DNA from: Rhodobacteraceae bacterium HLUCCO18
GTDB lineage: Bacteria > Pseudomonadota > Alphaproteobacteria > Rhodobacterales > Rhodobacteraceae
Direction: 5' to 3'
Assembly: GCA_001314805.1 (NCBI GenBank)
Contig: LJSY01000028.1
Coordinates: 1 to 58,644, forward strand
DNA length: 58,644 nt
Every line of letters begins with the position of its first letter. The first letter of the stretch is position 1. The position numbers were made by a program, and so were the translations under genes. Shown here in pieces: positions 8,757 to 17,337 of this stretch. Under the pieces are notes generated by a model. The model searched no databases, was not told the origin of the DNA, and saw nothing but the letters and a program-made list of their open reading frames with translations.

Positions 8757-10054
8757 TTCATCTGCTCGGGCAGCCAGAGCGCCAGTTGCGGAAAGGCGAC
8801 GAGCAGGAAGATCAGCACCACGAGCGCCGCGATGAACGGCAGGCAGCCGCGGATGACCTGAACGATGCTGACCTTGCCGCGACTGATCCCCTGTATGACA
8901 TAGAGGTTCAGACCCACCGGCGGTGTCAGCACCGCGATTTCCATCGTCACCGTGTAGACGACCCCGAACCAGATCAGGTCGAACCCGGCCGCCGCCATCA
9001 ACGGGAAGATCGTGGGCAGGGTGATGAAGGTCATCGAGACAGGCTCGAGGAACATGCCCAAGAGGATGTAGAAGACCACCACGATGGTCAGCACCGTGTA
9101 GGGCGACAGCTCGAAGCTGAGGAACAGTTCGGTGAACTCCTGCGGCACCCGGTAGTAGGTCAGCACGAAGCCGAAGAGCGTCCCCGCCGACAGGAGCAAG
9201 CCGAGATACCCCATCGTCCGCATGGTGGAGAAAAGCGCCTCCTTGAACCCGTCCCACCGCAACCCGCCGACCCCGAAGGCGAGCACGACCGTCAGGAGTG
9301 CCGCGACGGCCGCCGCCTCGGTGGGCGTGGCGATGCCTCCATAGATCGCGACCGTGATCACGAGGCCGATGAGCGCGATCGGTCCGATCGTGGCCCCGAT
9401 CTGGAACATGGTCATGCGCGCGGCCTGTTCGCTGTCGGGAATGTCGTCGGGGTGAATGACGCCCCAGATCATCACCACCACCGAGAAGAGCGTGGCGAGG
9501 ATGAGGCCGGGCACGACGCCCGCGATGAACAGGTCGCCAATGCTCTGATCGGTGACGATGCCGTAGAACAGCAGGATCAGGCTCGGCGGCAAAAGCACCG
9601 AAAGCGTGCCGCCCGCCGCCAGAACGCCCGACGAAAGTTCCTTGCCGTAGCCCAGTCGCAGCATCTCGGGCAGCGCAACGCCACCGATGGTCAGCGACCC
9701 CACCATGGACGAGCCCGAGACCGCGCCGAACCCGGCGCAGGCCCCGATCGAGCCATAGGCGGCCGAGCCCCGCACCCGCACCCCCTGGTGCAGGAACTGG
9801 TAAAGCCTCGGGCCGATATTGGACCTTCCGATCAGCTCGCCCAGGAACACGAAGAGCGGCACCGCCAGCAGGATGTAGTTGATCCACACCCCCCAGAGCT
9901 TGAGCTGGGAGGACACCAGCGAGGTCTGGAAGCTCTGGATCTGCCACAGGAACGGCAGCGACGCTGCCGCCAGCGCGAAGGGAATGGGCAGACCCATCGC
10001 GATCAGCAGGATAAGAAGCCCGAGGAGCCCGAGACCGACTTCATACCATTCCAT
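8753..10054 (-). CDS. dctM: TRAP transporter large permease DctM
   Basis: The 433-residue integral membrane protein matches the DctM family: MGLPIPFALAAASLPFLW at the N-terminus, FVFLGELIGRSNIG, GSSMVGSLTIGGVALPEM, ILLGMFLEPVSMTFITLPTI and the C-terminal GLNLYVIQGIS. It forms the sodium-coupled translocation channel of a tripartite ATP-independent periplasmic transporter with the small permease and binding protein encoded upstream. The spacing to dctQ is three bases and its end overlaps the hydrolase gene. The name is a family name only; the substrate is unlikely to be inferable without binding-site modelling. Confidence 0.93.
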   Translation of the reverse strand: MEWYEVGLGLLGLLILLIAMGLPIPFALAAASLPFLWQIQSFQTSLVSSQLKLWGVWINYILLAVPLFVFLGELIGRSNIGPRLYQFLHQGVRVRGSAAYGSIGACAGFGAVSGSSMVGSLTIGGVALPEMLRLGYGKELSSGVLAAGGTLSVLLPPSLILLFYGIVTDQSIGDLFIAGVVPGLILATLFSVVVMIWGVIHPDDIPDSEQAARMTMFQIGATIGPIALIGLVITVAIYGGIATPTEAAAVAALLTVVLAFGVGGLRWDGFKEALFSTMRTMGYLGLLLSAGTLFGFVLTYYRVPQEFTELFLSFELSPYTVLTIVVVFYILLGMFLEPVSMTFITLPTIFPLMAAAGFDLIWFGVVYTVTMEIAVLTPPVGLNLYVIQGISRGKVSIVQVIRGCLPFIAALVVLIFLLVAFPQLALWLPEQMK

Positions 10055-10057
10055 CGC

Positions 10058-10573
10058 TCACATCTCCTCGGCGGGGGTGATGGCGATGCGCGCCAGACGC
10101 AACGCGGCATAGATCGCGAAAAGGATCAAGGACGCGGCCCCCGGTGCCCAGAAGATCCAGCGCGGCCAGAGCAGGATCTCGGACGACGAGCCGGAGTTGA
10201 AGGCCCGGATCGTGGCGTTGCCCGCCGCCGTCGCGAAGAACAGTCCCACCCCCAGCATCAGCGTCATGTTGACCAGCGCCACGATCTTGCGCCCCGTCGC
10301 CGGGAGCCGGTCGGTCAGCATCGTGACCCGCGGATAGGCATCCTCGCGCAGGGCGTAGGCGAGGCCTGCGAAGGCGACCGGAAACAGAAGCAGCGCGGTC
10401 GCCTCGGTCACCATCCGGTCCGGTACGTTGAGGGCGTACCGCGTGAAGACGCCGTAGCTGATCCAGACCATCTGCACGAGGATGATGCAGGCCCCGGCCG
10501 CAGCCAGCCAGATCACCAGCTTTTCGACAAGTCGGATCGATCGGTCGAGTTGCGTCACCGCCGCGCCCCCCAT
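10058..10573 (-). CDS. dctQ: TRAP transporter small permease DctQ
   Basis: The roughly 171-residue protein has four predicted helices, with the DctQ pattern: an N-terminal amphipathic LDRSIRLVEKLVIW, then the helices AGACIILVQMVWISYGVFTRY, ALLLFPVAFAGLAYAL and MLGVGLFFATAA. It bridges the binding protein and DctM in the inner membrane. The start is uncertain: ATG 10573 gives a family-like N-terminus, while an in-frame ATG at 10615 would add 14 residues. Neither has a good ribosome binding site. About 80 bases separate it from the dctP stop. Confidence 0.87.
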   Translation of the reverse strand: MGGAAVTQLDRSIRLVEKLVIWLAAAGACIILVQMVWISYGVFTRYALNVPDRMVTEATALLLFPVAFAGLAYALREDAYPRVTMLTDRLPATGRKIVALVNMTLMLGVGLFFATAAGNATIRAFNSGSSSEILLWPRWIFWAPGAASLILFAIYAALRLARIAITPAEEM

Positions 10574-10651
10574 GGAGTTTTTGCCATGATGCCGGATCGA
10601 AGCGCCGCGGGCCATCGCATCAGGCCCACGGCGCCACGGATCACGCGCCCG

Positions 10652-11638
10652 TCAGGGAGCGTTCGCCGCGAAGAGCTCGAGGATGTCGCTCGCCAGTTCG
10701 GGGCCGCAGGCTGCCTCGACCTCGGCGTTCCACGTCTCCTGCACGCTTCCCAGAAGCGCGGAACTTTCCTCGACAGACAGGGACACGGCCGCGCCGCCGC
10801 CGGCCATCACGGCGTTGCCGACGCGCTGGTCGACCCAGGCCTCGTAGCGCGGCTGGAGCCAGGCTTCGGTCTCGGCCGCGGCTTCCATCACGATGCTCTG
10901 CTGCTCGGGGGTCAGCCGCTCATAGGCGCCCTCGCTCATCATGTAGATGATGTTGCCGTAGAACAGGCTGCCATTGACCATGTAGGGCATCACGTCCCAG
11001 AGCTGCCAGCTGGAATAGGTGGCCACGCCCATGTTGATGCCGTCCACGACGCCACGCTCGGCGGACTGGAATACCTCGCTCGGCGCCACGAAGACGGGCG
11101 ACCCGCCCCAGGTCTCGATCATCATGGAAACCAGCGGCCCGATGGAGCGCACCTGCCGACCCTGAAGGTCGCCCAGATCGGCGATGGGTTCGTCGAACCA
11201 CCATTCCTGGTCGTAGGAATAATTCGAGTTGAACAGCGGCACGAGCCCGACCTCCGCCGCCTCGGCGCGGATCAGATCGGCATAGGCGGCATCCATCGCC
11301 ACCTGGTTCTCGAGGTCGACCATGGCCGGGTAGAGCGACGTGACACGGTAGCAGGGCAGCCGCTCGTCGGCAGGAATCCAGCTGATATCGGACACTCCGC
11401 CCTGAAGCGCGTCCACGCCCTCGGACCAGCCGTGCAGCGTGGAGGAGGGGAAGATCTGGATCTCCACCTCGCCGTCCGTGCGCTCGGCGACGAGATCGGC
11501 GAAATACTGGAACCCTTCGTGGCGGACGTCGATCTCGTTGACATAGGTGGACAGGCGGATGGTTTCGGCCGCGGCCGGCAGGGCGAGCCCCGCCGCCAGC
11601 AAAGTGGTCGAAAGGGCTGTCGCGATGGTCTTTTTCAT
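10652..11638 (-). CDS. dctP: TRAP transporter solute-binding protein DctP
   Basis: The 328-residue periplasmic protein starts with a typical signal peptide (MKKTIATALSTTLLAAGLALPAAAE) and has the DctP hallmarks: IQIFPSSTLHGWSEGVDALQGG, PADERLP, FNSNYSYDQEWWFDEP and LQGRQVRSIGPLVSMMIETWGG, where Arg of the second lobe clamps a carboxylate or sulfonate. The start at 11638 follows GGGGAT and begins the signal peptide. It is the first gene of the dctP-dctQ-dctM-hydrolase operon and is divergent from a LysR gene. Neighbouring cuyA-cuyZ suggests a small sulfonate as one possible ligand, but this is inference only. Confidence 0.93.
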   Translation of the reverse strand: MKKTIATALSTTLLAAGLALPAAAETIRLSTYVNEIDVRHEGFQYFADLVAERTDGEVEIQIFPSSTLHGWSEGVDALQGGVSDISWIPADERLPCYRVTSLYPAMVDLENQVAMDAAYADLIRAEAAEVGLVPLFNSNYSYDQEWWFDEPIADLGDLQGRQVRSIGPLVSMMIETWGGSPVFVAPSEVFQSAERGVVDGINMGVATYSSWQLWDVMPYMVNGSLFYGNIIYMMSEGAYERLTPEQQSIVMEAAAETEAWLQPRYEAWVDQRVGNAVMAGGGAAVSLSVEESSALLGSVQETWNAEVEAACGPELASDILELFAANAP

Positions 11639-11762
11639 GGTGATCCCCGTTGATCTGCTTGGTGGTTGCCGGCGCTTCGTGGCCCCGGTCGCTTGCTTGG
11701 CCCTGAACATCACAAGGCTGATGACGCAACGGTAGGCGAGACATCCGTCCGCGCGCCAATGC

Positions 11763-11776
11763 TTATGTCTCAATAA
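11763..11776. promoter_or_regulatory. Candidate LysR operator between dctP and LysR gene
   Basis: TTAT-N6-ATAA is an exact inverted repeat within the 206-base divergent intergenic region. It fits the loose T-N11-A architecture bound by LysR proteins. It lies 69 bases before the LysR ATG and 125 before dctP. No binding consensus is known for this regulator. Confidence 0.35.
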
Positions 11777-11844
11777 ACTATTCCGATCTTGCATAGTCTG
11801 CGCGCGGCGATAGACTTCGCCGTCAGGGTTCGCACGGGGCCGCC

Positions 11845-12729
11845 ATGGACATCAATTGGCTGATCGATTTCGTGTGCCTCGGCCGCACTCTGAACTTCTC
11901 CCGCGCGGCGGAAGAGCGGAACGTGACGCAGTCGGCGTTCAGTCGGCGCATCAAGTCACTGGAGTCGTGGGTCGGCACGTCGCTCATCGACCGGTCGAGC
12001 TATCCGGTGCAGCTGACGCCCGCCGGGCGGCAGTTTCTCGGGACGGCGCAGGTCACGCTCGCCCAGCTGACCGATGCACGGCAGACGATCCGCGCGGCCG
12101 AACACAGCAAACTGCCGCAGCAGCGCATTGCTGCGCTTCATGCGATCTCCGTGAACTACCTGCAGCCGCGCCTGTCGGAATTCGCGAAGCAAATCCCGGA
12201 GATGCGCGTGCGGGTCGTGTCGGACACAATGGCCGCCTGCTGCCAGCTGCTGACGGATGGGGGCTGCGAGTTCCTGCTCTACTACCGGCACCAGCATGTG
12301 GAGCCGATCCTCGACGAGACGCGCTTCGCCCGCAAGGACATCTGCAACGAGGACCTGATCCCCGTCGCCCAGCAGAACGCAGCCGTGCGCAACGGCTGGA
12401 CGCTGGGCGGTCCCAGCCAGAGGGCGGTGCCCTACCTGAGCTACGATCCCGACACCTTTCTGGGAAGCGTCGTCGACCGCACGGTCGGGGGGCGGGAGAC
12501 ATCGCTCGATGTCCGCTACATGGACGCATTGGCCGAGGCGCTGAAGCGTCAGGCGCTCGCGGGAAGTGGGGTGGCGTGGCTCCCCGCCTTCTCCATCGCC
12601 GAGGAACTGGCCGATGGCCGGCTGGTGCGGATGGGCGGGCCGTCCTGGACCGCGCGTCTGACGATCTCGCTGTTCTGTTCGCCGGATCGGCTCGACCCGG
12701 TCGGACAGGCGCTATGGGAGGCGTTCTGA
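11845..12729 (+). CDS. LysR family transcriptional regulator, divergent from the TRAP operon
   Basis: The 294-residue protein has an N-terminal winged helix (residues 1-60: LIDFVCLGRTLNFSRAAEER, NVTQSAFSRRIKSLE) and a C-terminal effector domain ending with IAEELADGRLVRMGG. It is transcribed away from dctP, the common arrangement for a LysR controlling its neighbour. Its recognition helix, QSAFSRRI, closely resembles that of the next LysR (QSAFTRRI), so both belong to one subgroup. The last 18 bases overlap the convergent LysR gene. The inducer may be the TRAP substrate. Confidence 0.9.
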   Translation: MDINWLIDFVCLGRTLNFSRAAEERNVTQSAFSRRIKSLESWVGTSLIDRSSYPVQLTPAGRQFLGTAQVTLAQLTDARQTIRAAEHSKLPQQRIAALHAISVNYLQPRLSEFAKQIPEMRVRVVSDTMAACCQLLTDGGCEFLLYYRHQHVEPILDETRFARKDICNEDLIPVAQQNAAVRNGWTLGGPSQRAVPYLSYDPDTFLGSVVDRTVGGRETSLDVRYMDALAEALKRQALAGSGVAWLPAFSIAEELADGRLVRMGGPSWTARLTISLFCSPDRLDPVGQALWEAF

Positions 12730-13602
12730 CACCGGCCCGCCGGCATCGAGGATGACGTCCCAGCCGCGCCGCGCCCGCTCGCGCCCGCCTCCGGCGAGGC
12801 GGATCATCCGGATCTCGAGCGCGAGGTCGGGCCCGGCATCGGCAACCCGGTGCAGACGACCGACGCGGATATCCTCCGCGACCAGCGCCTCGGGCAGCCA
12901 GGCCACGGCCAGCCCCTCGACGGCGTAGCGGTAGGCCGCGAGGGTCAGTGCCGTCTCGGCGCGGCGATGCAGCAGCACCCCCTCGGGCAGATCCAGCCAG
13001 AGCTCGGCCACCAGACCGCCGAAGAAGACGTCGGCCGGATAGGCCACGACCGACAGGCGGCCATCGGGTCGCCGCGACAGCCCGGGATGCGCCACCGGCA
13101 TCAGACGGTCGTGCCCGATGCAACGCTCTTCGAAACCGCCGGTCTCGGGACCGGTATCGCGAACCGCATAGCTGATGACGAGATCGGCCGCCCCGGACAG
13201 GAGCATCACGAGGCATTCGTCGCGGTTGCCCGAGCGGATGCGCACCGGCTCCAGCCCCGCCCCGGAGAGCGCGCGCACGATCCCGGGCGAGACCGTCGCA
13301 CTGATCGCATGCTGGCAGGCCAGCGTGATCGACCCGCTGCCCGAGGCCACTTCCGCCGCTTCCTGAAGCAGGCCGGACTGGACCTGCATGGCCGTGCGCA
13401 GGCTGCGTTCGAGCGTCCGTGCAGCAGGCAGAAGCGCCACGGGCCTGCGCCGCCGGTCGAAGAGCGGGCCGCCGAGCTGCGCCTCGATCGCATCGATCCG
13501 CCGCGTGAAGGCGGATTGGGTGATGTTGCGCAGCTCGGCCGCGCGGGCGAAGGACCCGCTGTCGATCACGGCGAGGATATCGGCGATCCAGTCATGCCGC
13601 AT
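12712..13602 (-). CDS. cuyR: LysR family regulator, probable CuyR
   Basis: The 296-residue LysR protein (DNA-binding helix LRNITQSAFTRRIDAIEAQLGG; effector domain to the C-terminus) is divergent from cuyA-cuyZ. This matches the position of the regulator of cysteate sulfo-lyase in other roseobacters, so CuyR is a context-based name. The ATG at 13602 follows GGGGGT. An upstream in-frame ATG would translate through the inverted-repeat operator and is less likely. Expected role: inducing cuyA-cuyZ in response to cysteate or a related sulfonate. The protein could also respond to D-cysteine if CuyA is a desulfhydrase. Confidence 0.85.
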   Translation of the reverse strand: MRHDWIADILAVIDSGSFARAAELRNITQSAFTRRIDAIEAQLGGPLFDRRRRPVALLPAARTLERSLRTAMQVQSGLLQEAAEVASGSGSITLACQHAISATVSPGIVRALSGAGLEPVRIRSGNRDECLVMLLSGAADLVISYAVRDTGPETGGFEERCIGHDRLMPVAHPGLSRRPDGRLSVVAYPADVFFGGLVAELWLDLPEGVLLHRRAETALTLAAYRYAVEGLAVAWLPEALVAEDIRVGRLHRVADAGPDLALEIRMIRLAGGGRERARRGWDVILDAGGPVSERLP

Positions 13603-13615
13603 GGCACCCCCTACA

Positions 13616-13641
13616 TGCAAATATTGCAAGTCATCATGCAA
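13616..13641. promoter_or_regulatory. Candidate CuyR operator: TGCAA repeats
   Basis: TGCAA-N3-TTGCA (13616-13628) is an exact inverted repeat, and another TGCAA begins at 13637, 21 bases from the first, about two helical turns. This is the expected layout of LysR recognition and activation half-sites. It sits between cuyR and cuyA, about 70-95 bases before the cuyA ATG, in an A+T-rich gap. Confidence 0.5.
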
Positions 13642-13709
13642 GATATCGGTTCGATTTCAAGAAAACGCGGTGCTAACTTACGCACAACTCAAAATAAGGA
13701 CGAAACCCG

Positions 13710-14711
13710 ATGAACCTCGCCCGCTTTCCGCGCCACTTCCTCGCGCATCTGCCCACGCCGCTGGAGCGCCTCGACCGTCTGAGCGCCGAGCTTGGCGGAC
13801 CGGAGATCTGGATCAAGCGGGACGACTGCACCGGTCTTTCGACGGGGGGCAACAAGACGCGGAAGCTCGAGTTTCTCATGGCCGAGGCCGAGCTCGAAGG
13901 CGCCGACATGGTCATGACGCAGGGCGCCACCCAGTCGAACCATGCCCGCCAGACGGCCGCCTTCGCCGCGAAACTGGGCATGGCCTGTCACCTGCTGCTG
14001 GAGGACCGGACCGGGTCGAACGATCCGAACTACAAGGAAAACGGCAACGTCCTTCTCGACCACCTTCACGGCGCCACCACCGAGACACGGCCCGGCGGCG
14101 CCGACATGCACGCCGAGATGGAAGCCGTCGCGGAGCGGTTCCGCGCCGAGGGCCGCACCGTCTACACCATCCCCGGCGGCGGATCGAACCCGACCGGGGC
14201 GCTGGGCTACGTCAATTGCGCCTTCGAACTGATGGGGCAGCTCAACGACCGCGCGCTGGTCGTCGATCACATCGTCCACGCCACCGGCAGCGCGGGAACG
14301 CAGGCGGGGCTGATCACCGGGCTGAAAGCGTGCAACGCGCAGATCCCGCTTCTGGGGATCGGCGTGCGCGCGCCCCGCCCGGCGCAGGAGGGCAATGTCT
14401 TCGCCCTCGCCGAAAAGACGGCCGAGAAGCTCGGATGCCCCGGCATCGTCGCCCGCGAGGACGTTGTCGCCAACACCGACTACGTGGGCGAAGGCTATGG
14501 CATCCCGACGGAGGGCGGTCTCGAGGCGATCTCGATGTTCGCGCAGCTCGAGGGCATCCTGCTTGACCCGGTCTATTCGGCCAAGGGCGCGGCGGGGCTG
14601 ATCGACCTGATCCGCAAGGGGCGTTTCGCCAAGGGCGAACGCATCGTGTTCCTGCATACCGGCGGCTCGGCGGCGCTGTTCGGCTATGACCGGGCGCTCG
14701 CGCAGGGCTGA
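13710..14711 (+). CDS. cuyA: L-cysteate sulfo-lyase/D-cysteine desulfhydrase family PLP enzyme
   Basis: The 333-residue protein belongs to the ACC deaminase/D-cysteine desulfhydrase fold-type II PLP family. The PLP lysine is Lys49 in [33 protein letters not shown] and [15 protein letters not shown] are the substrate- and phosphate-binding loops. In roseobacters this family includes CuyA, which splits cysteate to pyruvate, ammonium and sulfite. Three features favour CuyA: the immediately downstream UPF0324 gene (CuyZ-like), the divergent LysR, and the close motif agreement. D-cysteine desulfhydrase cannot be excluded by sequence alone. An AAGGA-type ribosome binding site precedes the ATG. Confidence 0.85.
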   Translation: MNLARFPRHFLAHLPTPLERLDRLSAELGGPEIWIKRDDCTGLSTGGNKTRKLEFLMAEAELEGADMVMTQGATQSNHARQTAAFAAKLGMACHLLLEDRTGSNDPNYKENGNVLLDHLHGATTETRPGGADMHAEMEAVAERFRAEGRTVYTIPGGGSNPTGALGYVNCAFELMGQLNDRALVVDHIVHATGSAGTQAGLITGLKACNAQIPLLGIGVRAPRPAQEGNVFALAEKTAEKLGCPGIVAREDVVANTDYVGEGYGIPTEGGLEAISMFAQLEGILLDPVYSAKGAAGLIDLIRKGRFAKGERIVFLHTGGSAALFGYDRALAQG

Positions 14712-14713
14712 CG

Positions 14714-15721
14714 GTGTCGCGCCTCTCCGGCCTTCTGCCGGCCGGTCTTGTGCCGGACGGACCGGCGCTTTTGCGTGGCCTGATGCTGGCCGCGATGGTC
14801 GGCGCGGCGGCCGGTTTCCTGTCGCAGAGCTATGGCGCGCCGGTGATGCTGCTGGCGCTTCTGATCGGCATGGCGCTGCACGGCGTGGCCGATCAGTCGG
14901 ATTGCGCGCAGGGTTTGGATTTCGCCTCGCAGACGCTGCTGCGCTGGGGCGTGGCGCTGATGGGCCTGAGGCTCGACCTACGGGACGTCTCGGTGCTGGG
15001 CTGGGTGCCGGTCATCGCCGTGGCCGGCCTCGTGCTCGCGACGCTGGGCGCGGGCGTTCTGCTGTCCTACCTGTTCGGGCGGCGGCGGGCCTTCGGTCTG
15101 CTTGCGGGCGGCTCGGTCGCGATCTGCGGGGCCTCCGCGGCGCTCGCGATCTCCAGCGTCCTGCCCCGCCGCGATGGCCGCGAGGCGGATACGCTGCTGG
15201 TGATCACCGGGGTGACGCTGCTGTCGACGCTCGCGATGATCGTCTACCCGGTCCTGTTCCGCGCCCTCGACTTCACGCCGACCGAGACGGCGTTCCTGAT
15301 CGGCGCCACGATCCACGACGTCGCACAGGTCGCCGGCGCGGGCCATTCGGTGAGCGACGAGGTCGGCGTCCTTGCCGTCTTCGTGAAGATGCTTCGCGTG
15401 GCGCTCTTGCCGGTGGTTCTCGTGCTTGTCGCGCTGTCGCTGCGCGGAACCGGCGAGGGACGCAAGGGATTGCCGTGGTTCCTCGTGCTCTTCGTGGCAC
15501 TCGCCGGTCTCGGCAACATGGACATCCTGCCGGACTGGCTGGTCACGCAGCTTGTCACCGTCTCGCAGGGCTGCCTGATCGTCGCGATCTCGGCACTGGG
15601 GCTGCGCACCAATCTCGGGCGCCTGCTCGAGGTCGACCGGCGGTATGTCGCCATGCTGGTGCTGCTGACGCTCATCCTGCTGGGGCTGTCGATCGGCTTC
15701 GTTCTGCTGGTTCCGCTCTGA
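14714..15721 (+). CDS. cuyZ: UPF0324/YeiH family membrane protein, probable sulfite exporter CuyZ
   Basis: The 335-residue protein has ten or more hydrophobic helices and UPF0324 signatures: LLIGMALHGVAD, ALMGLRLDLRDVSVLGW, GGSVAICGASAALAISSVLP, IGATIHDVAQVAGAGHSVSDEVGVLAVFVKMLRV (catalogue motif split here for description) and ALGLRTNLGRLLEVD. Family members beside sulfonate-cleaving lyases are proposed to export the sulfite released. It begins two bases after the cuyA stop with a GTG, so the two genes are co-translated. Without the context it would be annotated only as YeiH family. Confidence 0.87.
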   Translation: MSRLSGLLPAGLVPDGPALLRGLMLAAMVGAAAGFLSQSYGAPVMLLALLIGMALHGVADQSDCAQGLDFASQTLLRWGVALMGLRLDLRDVSVLGWVPVIAVAGLVLATLGAGVLLSYLFGRRRAFGLLAGGSVAICGASAALAISSVLPRRDGREADTLLVITGVTLLSTLAMIVYPVLFRALDFTPTETAFLIGATIHDVAQVAGAGHSVSDEVGVLAVFVKMLRVALLPVVLVLVALSLRGTGEGRKGLPWFLVLFVALAGLGNMDILPDWLVTQLVTVSQGCLIVAISALGLRTNLGRLLEVDRRYVAMLVLLTLILLGLSIGFVLLVPL

Positions 15722-15736
15722 CCCACCGCCCCGGTC

Positions 15737-17209
15737 TCAGCCGAGGAGCGCCACGAACCCCGCGACACCCGCCGCCAGCACAAGCCCGATGCCGATGAAG
15801 CGCCATCTGAGCCGCGTGTCGAGCCGGGAGGCGCCTTCGGAATAGTCGAAGCGTTCGTACATCACCCGATCCATCGGCATACCGAGGTCGATCAACCCGT
15901 CCGCGACCGCCGTCACCATTGGCCCCGGCCCGCAGATGAGCGCGACCGTCCGCTGCTTGTCGAGGCCCTCCAGCATGCCCGAGAGTCTCTCGCGGTCGAG
16001 CCATCCGGTCTCGCCCGTCCAGTCCGGGGACGGCGTCTCGCTCAACAGCAGCGGGCGCAGGTCGAGCTTCGCGCCGGCCGCGGCGATCTCGTCGAGACAG
16101 GCGAGGTTTTCCGGCGTGCCGGCGGCATAGGCCAGCCGCACCGGCTGCCCATGCCCGCGCGCCACGAGATCGCGCAGCAGCCCCATGATCGGCGCGATGC
16201 CCACGCCCCCCGCGATCAGGAGGATGGCGTCGTCGCCATGGCCCTCGAGCGTGAAGTGCCCGTAAGGCCCGTCGATCCCGATCGGCGTTCCGGGGGCCAG
16301 CTTGCCGATGCCGTTGGTGAAATCGCCCGCCTCCTTGATGATGAGGCTCAGCCCCGGGCGTTCGGGACTGTCGGCGATGGAAAAGGGATGGTCGAAGAGC
16401 GGAAAACGCCGCGCGCCCTCGGTCATCCAGACGAACTGGCCCGCGCGGTAGCCGAGTGGGGGCGTCCCCTCGGCGGGCTGGATGTCGAGCTCCCACATCC
16501 GGTCGGCCACCTTCGAGACGGAGGCGAGCCGCCATGGCCGCAGGCGCAGTTGCGCCCAGCGCCAGCCATAAAGGATGGCGACGACCGCCACCACGGCCGC
16601 GCCCACGGCCCACCAGTACCCGTTGAGAGCCCCCCCGGCGCTGAACCGGCCGGCGGTGACCGCGTGGTGCAGCCCCGCGCCCAGCGCAACCGCCGCGAGG
16701 ACGAGATGCGCGGCGCGCCATGTCTCGTAGCGCAGGGGCAGGCGCTTGCGGACGGCCGACCCTAGGACCAGAAGGATCAGCGCCGAAAGCGCGATGACCC
16801 CGCTGCGGTAATGCGGCAGCGTGTGGTAGGCCCAGAGCCGTTCGACCCCGAGCGCGGGATCGGCGAGGAAGGTCGGCACCACGTAGACGACCGGATGCAG
16901 CAAGAGCGCCACCAGGACCCACCAGGCCGCGGTCTTGTGGAAGGCCATGACGCGGTCGATCCCGAGGCGCCCCGACACGATCTCGAAGCGTCCAGACGTC
17001 ACGAACTGCACCGCCATCGCGGCGAGGCCGACCAGCCCCAGACCGGCCGCCGCGATCTCCCAGGTGACGGTCGGCGCGACATCGCGCATCACCGCGAGCA
17101 CGAGCGGCGCGATGCACACCAAAGGGTAGAGCACCGCGACGACGCCCGCAGGCAGACGCGGTGGCTGGCGCGCGTCCGCCGTTGCGGTTCCTGACCGGGC
17201 GTCCTGCAT
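15737..17209 (-). CDS. Ferric-reductase-like flavocytochrome b (FAD/NAD(P)H oxidoreductase)
   Basis: The 490-residue protein combines an N-terminal ferric-reductase transmembrane domain (about six helices, residues 20-225) and a C-terminal ferredoxin-reductase-like domain. Haem b ligands are the paired histidines in MAFHKTAAWWVLVALLLHP and the AAHLVLAAVALGAGLHH helix. FAD binding is shown by YRAGQFVW and HPFSIADSP, and NAD(P)H binding by GGVGIAPIMGLLRDL and CGPGPMV. A final helix (FIGIGLVLAAGVAGFVALL) is an unusual C-terminal anchor. It would carry electrons from cytoplasmic NAD(P)H across the membrane. The divergent pentaheme cytochrome is a plausible periplasmic acceptor. Confidence 0.88.
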   Translation of the reverse strand: MQDARSGTATADARQPPRLPAGVVAVLYPLVCIAPLVLAVMRDVAPTVTWEIAAAGLGLVGLAAMAVQFVTSGRFEIVSGRLGIDRVMAFHKTAAWWVLVALLLHPVVYVVPTFLADPALGVERLWAYHTLPHYRSGVIALSALILLVLGSAVRKRLPLRYETWRAAHLVLAAVALGAGLHHAVTAGRFSAGGALNGYWWAVGAAVVAVVAILYGWRWAQLRLRPWRLASVSKVADRMWELDIQPAEGTPPLGYRAGQFVWMTEGARRFPLFDHPFSIADSPERPGLSLIIKEAGDFTNGIGKLAPGTPIGIDGPYGHFTLEGHGDDAILLIAGGVGIAPIMGLLRDLVARGHGQPVRLAYAAGTPENLACLDEIAAAGAKLDLRPLLLSETPSPDWTGETGWLDRERLSGMLEGLDKQRTVALICGPGPMVTAVADGLIDLGMPMDRVMYERFDYSEGASRLDTRLRWRFIGIGLVLAAGVAGFVALLG

Positions 17210-17266
17210 GCGGCAACTCCTTGCTGACTGCTCCCGATTCAGTCCCTTGCAACGCGGTTGGCGTCC

Positions 17267-17280
17267 TTGATCTGGATTAA
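17267..17280. promoter_or_regulatory. FNR/FnrL-type box in divergent promoter region
   Basis: TTGATCTGGATTAA matches the FNR consensus TTGAT-N4-ATCAA with one mismatch in the right arm. Its centre is about 64 bases from both divergent start codons (17209 and 17338). The position is suitable for oxygen- or nitric-oxide-responsive control of the flavocytochrome and the multiheme cytochrome. Confidence 0.7.
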
Positions 17281-17337
17281 GGTCATCCGGCGACGGTGTG
17301 AAACACTCCCACCCTATCAGGTACGAGGGAGACCGTC

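Noticed and set aside
8786-11653. A 955-codon open frame on the plus strand opposite the TRAP genes
   Set aside because: It is the antisense of dctM/dctQ/dctP, with Arg/Asp/His-rich low-complexity translation and no family motifs, a usual shadow in high-G+C DNA.
17267-17280. The box as a Crp site
   Set aside because: The arms are TTGAT/ATTAA rather than TGTGA/TCACA, which fits FNR better.
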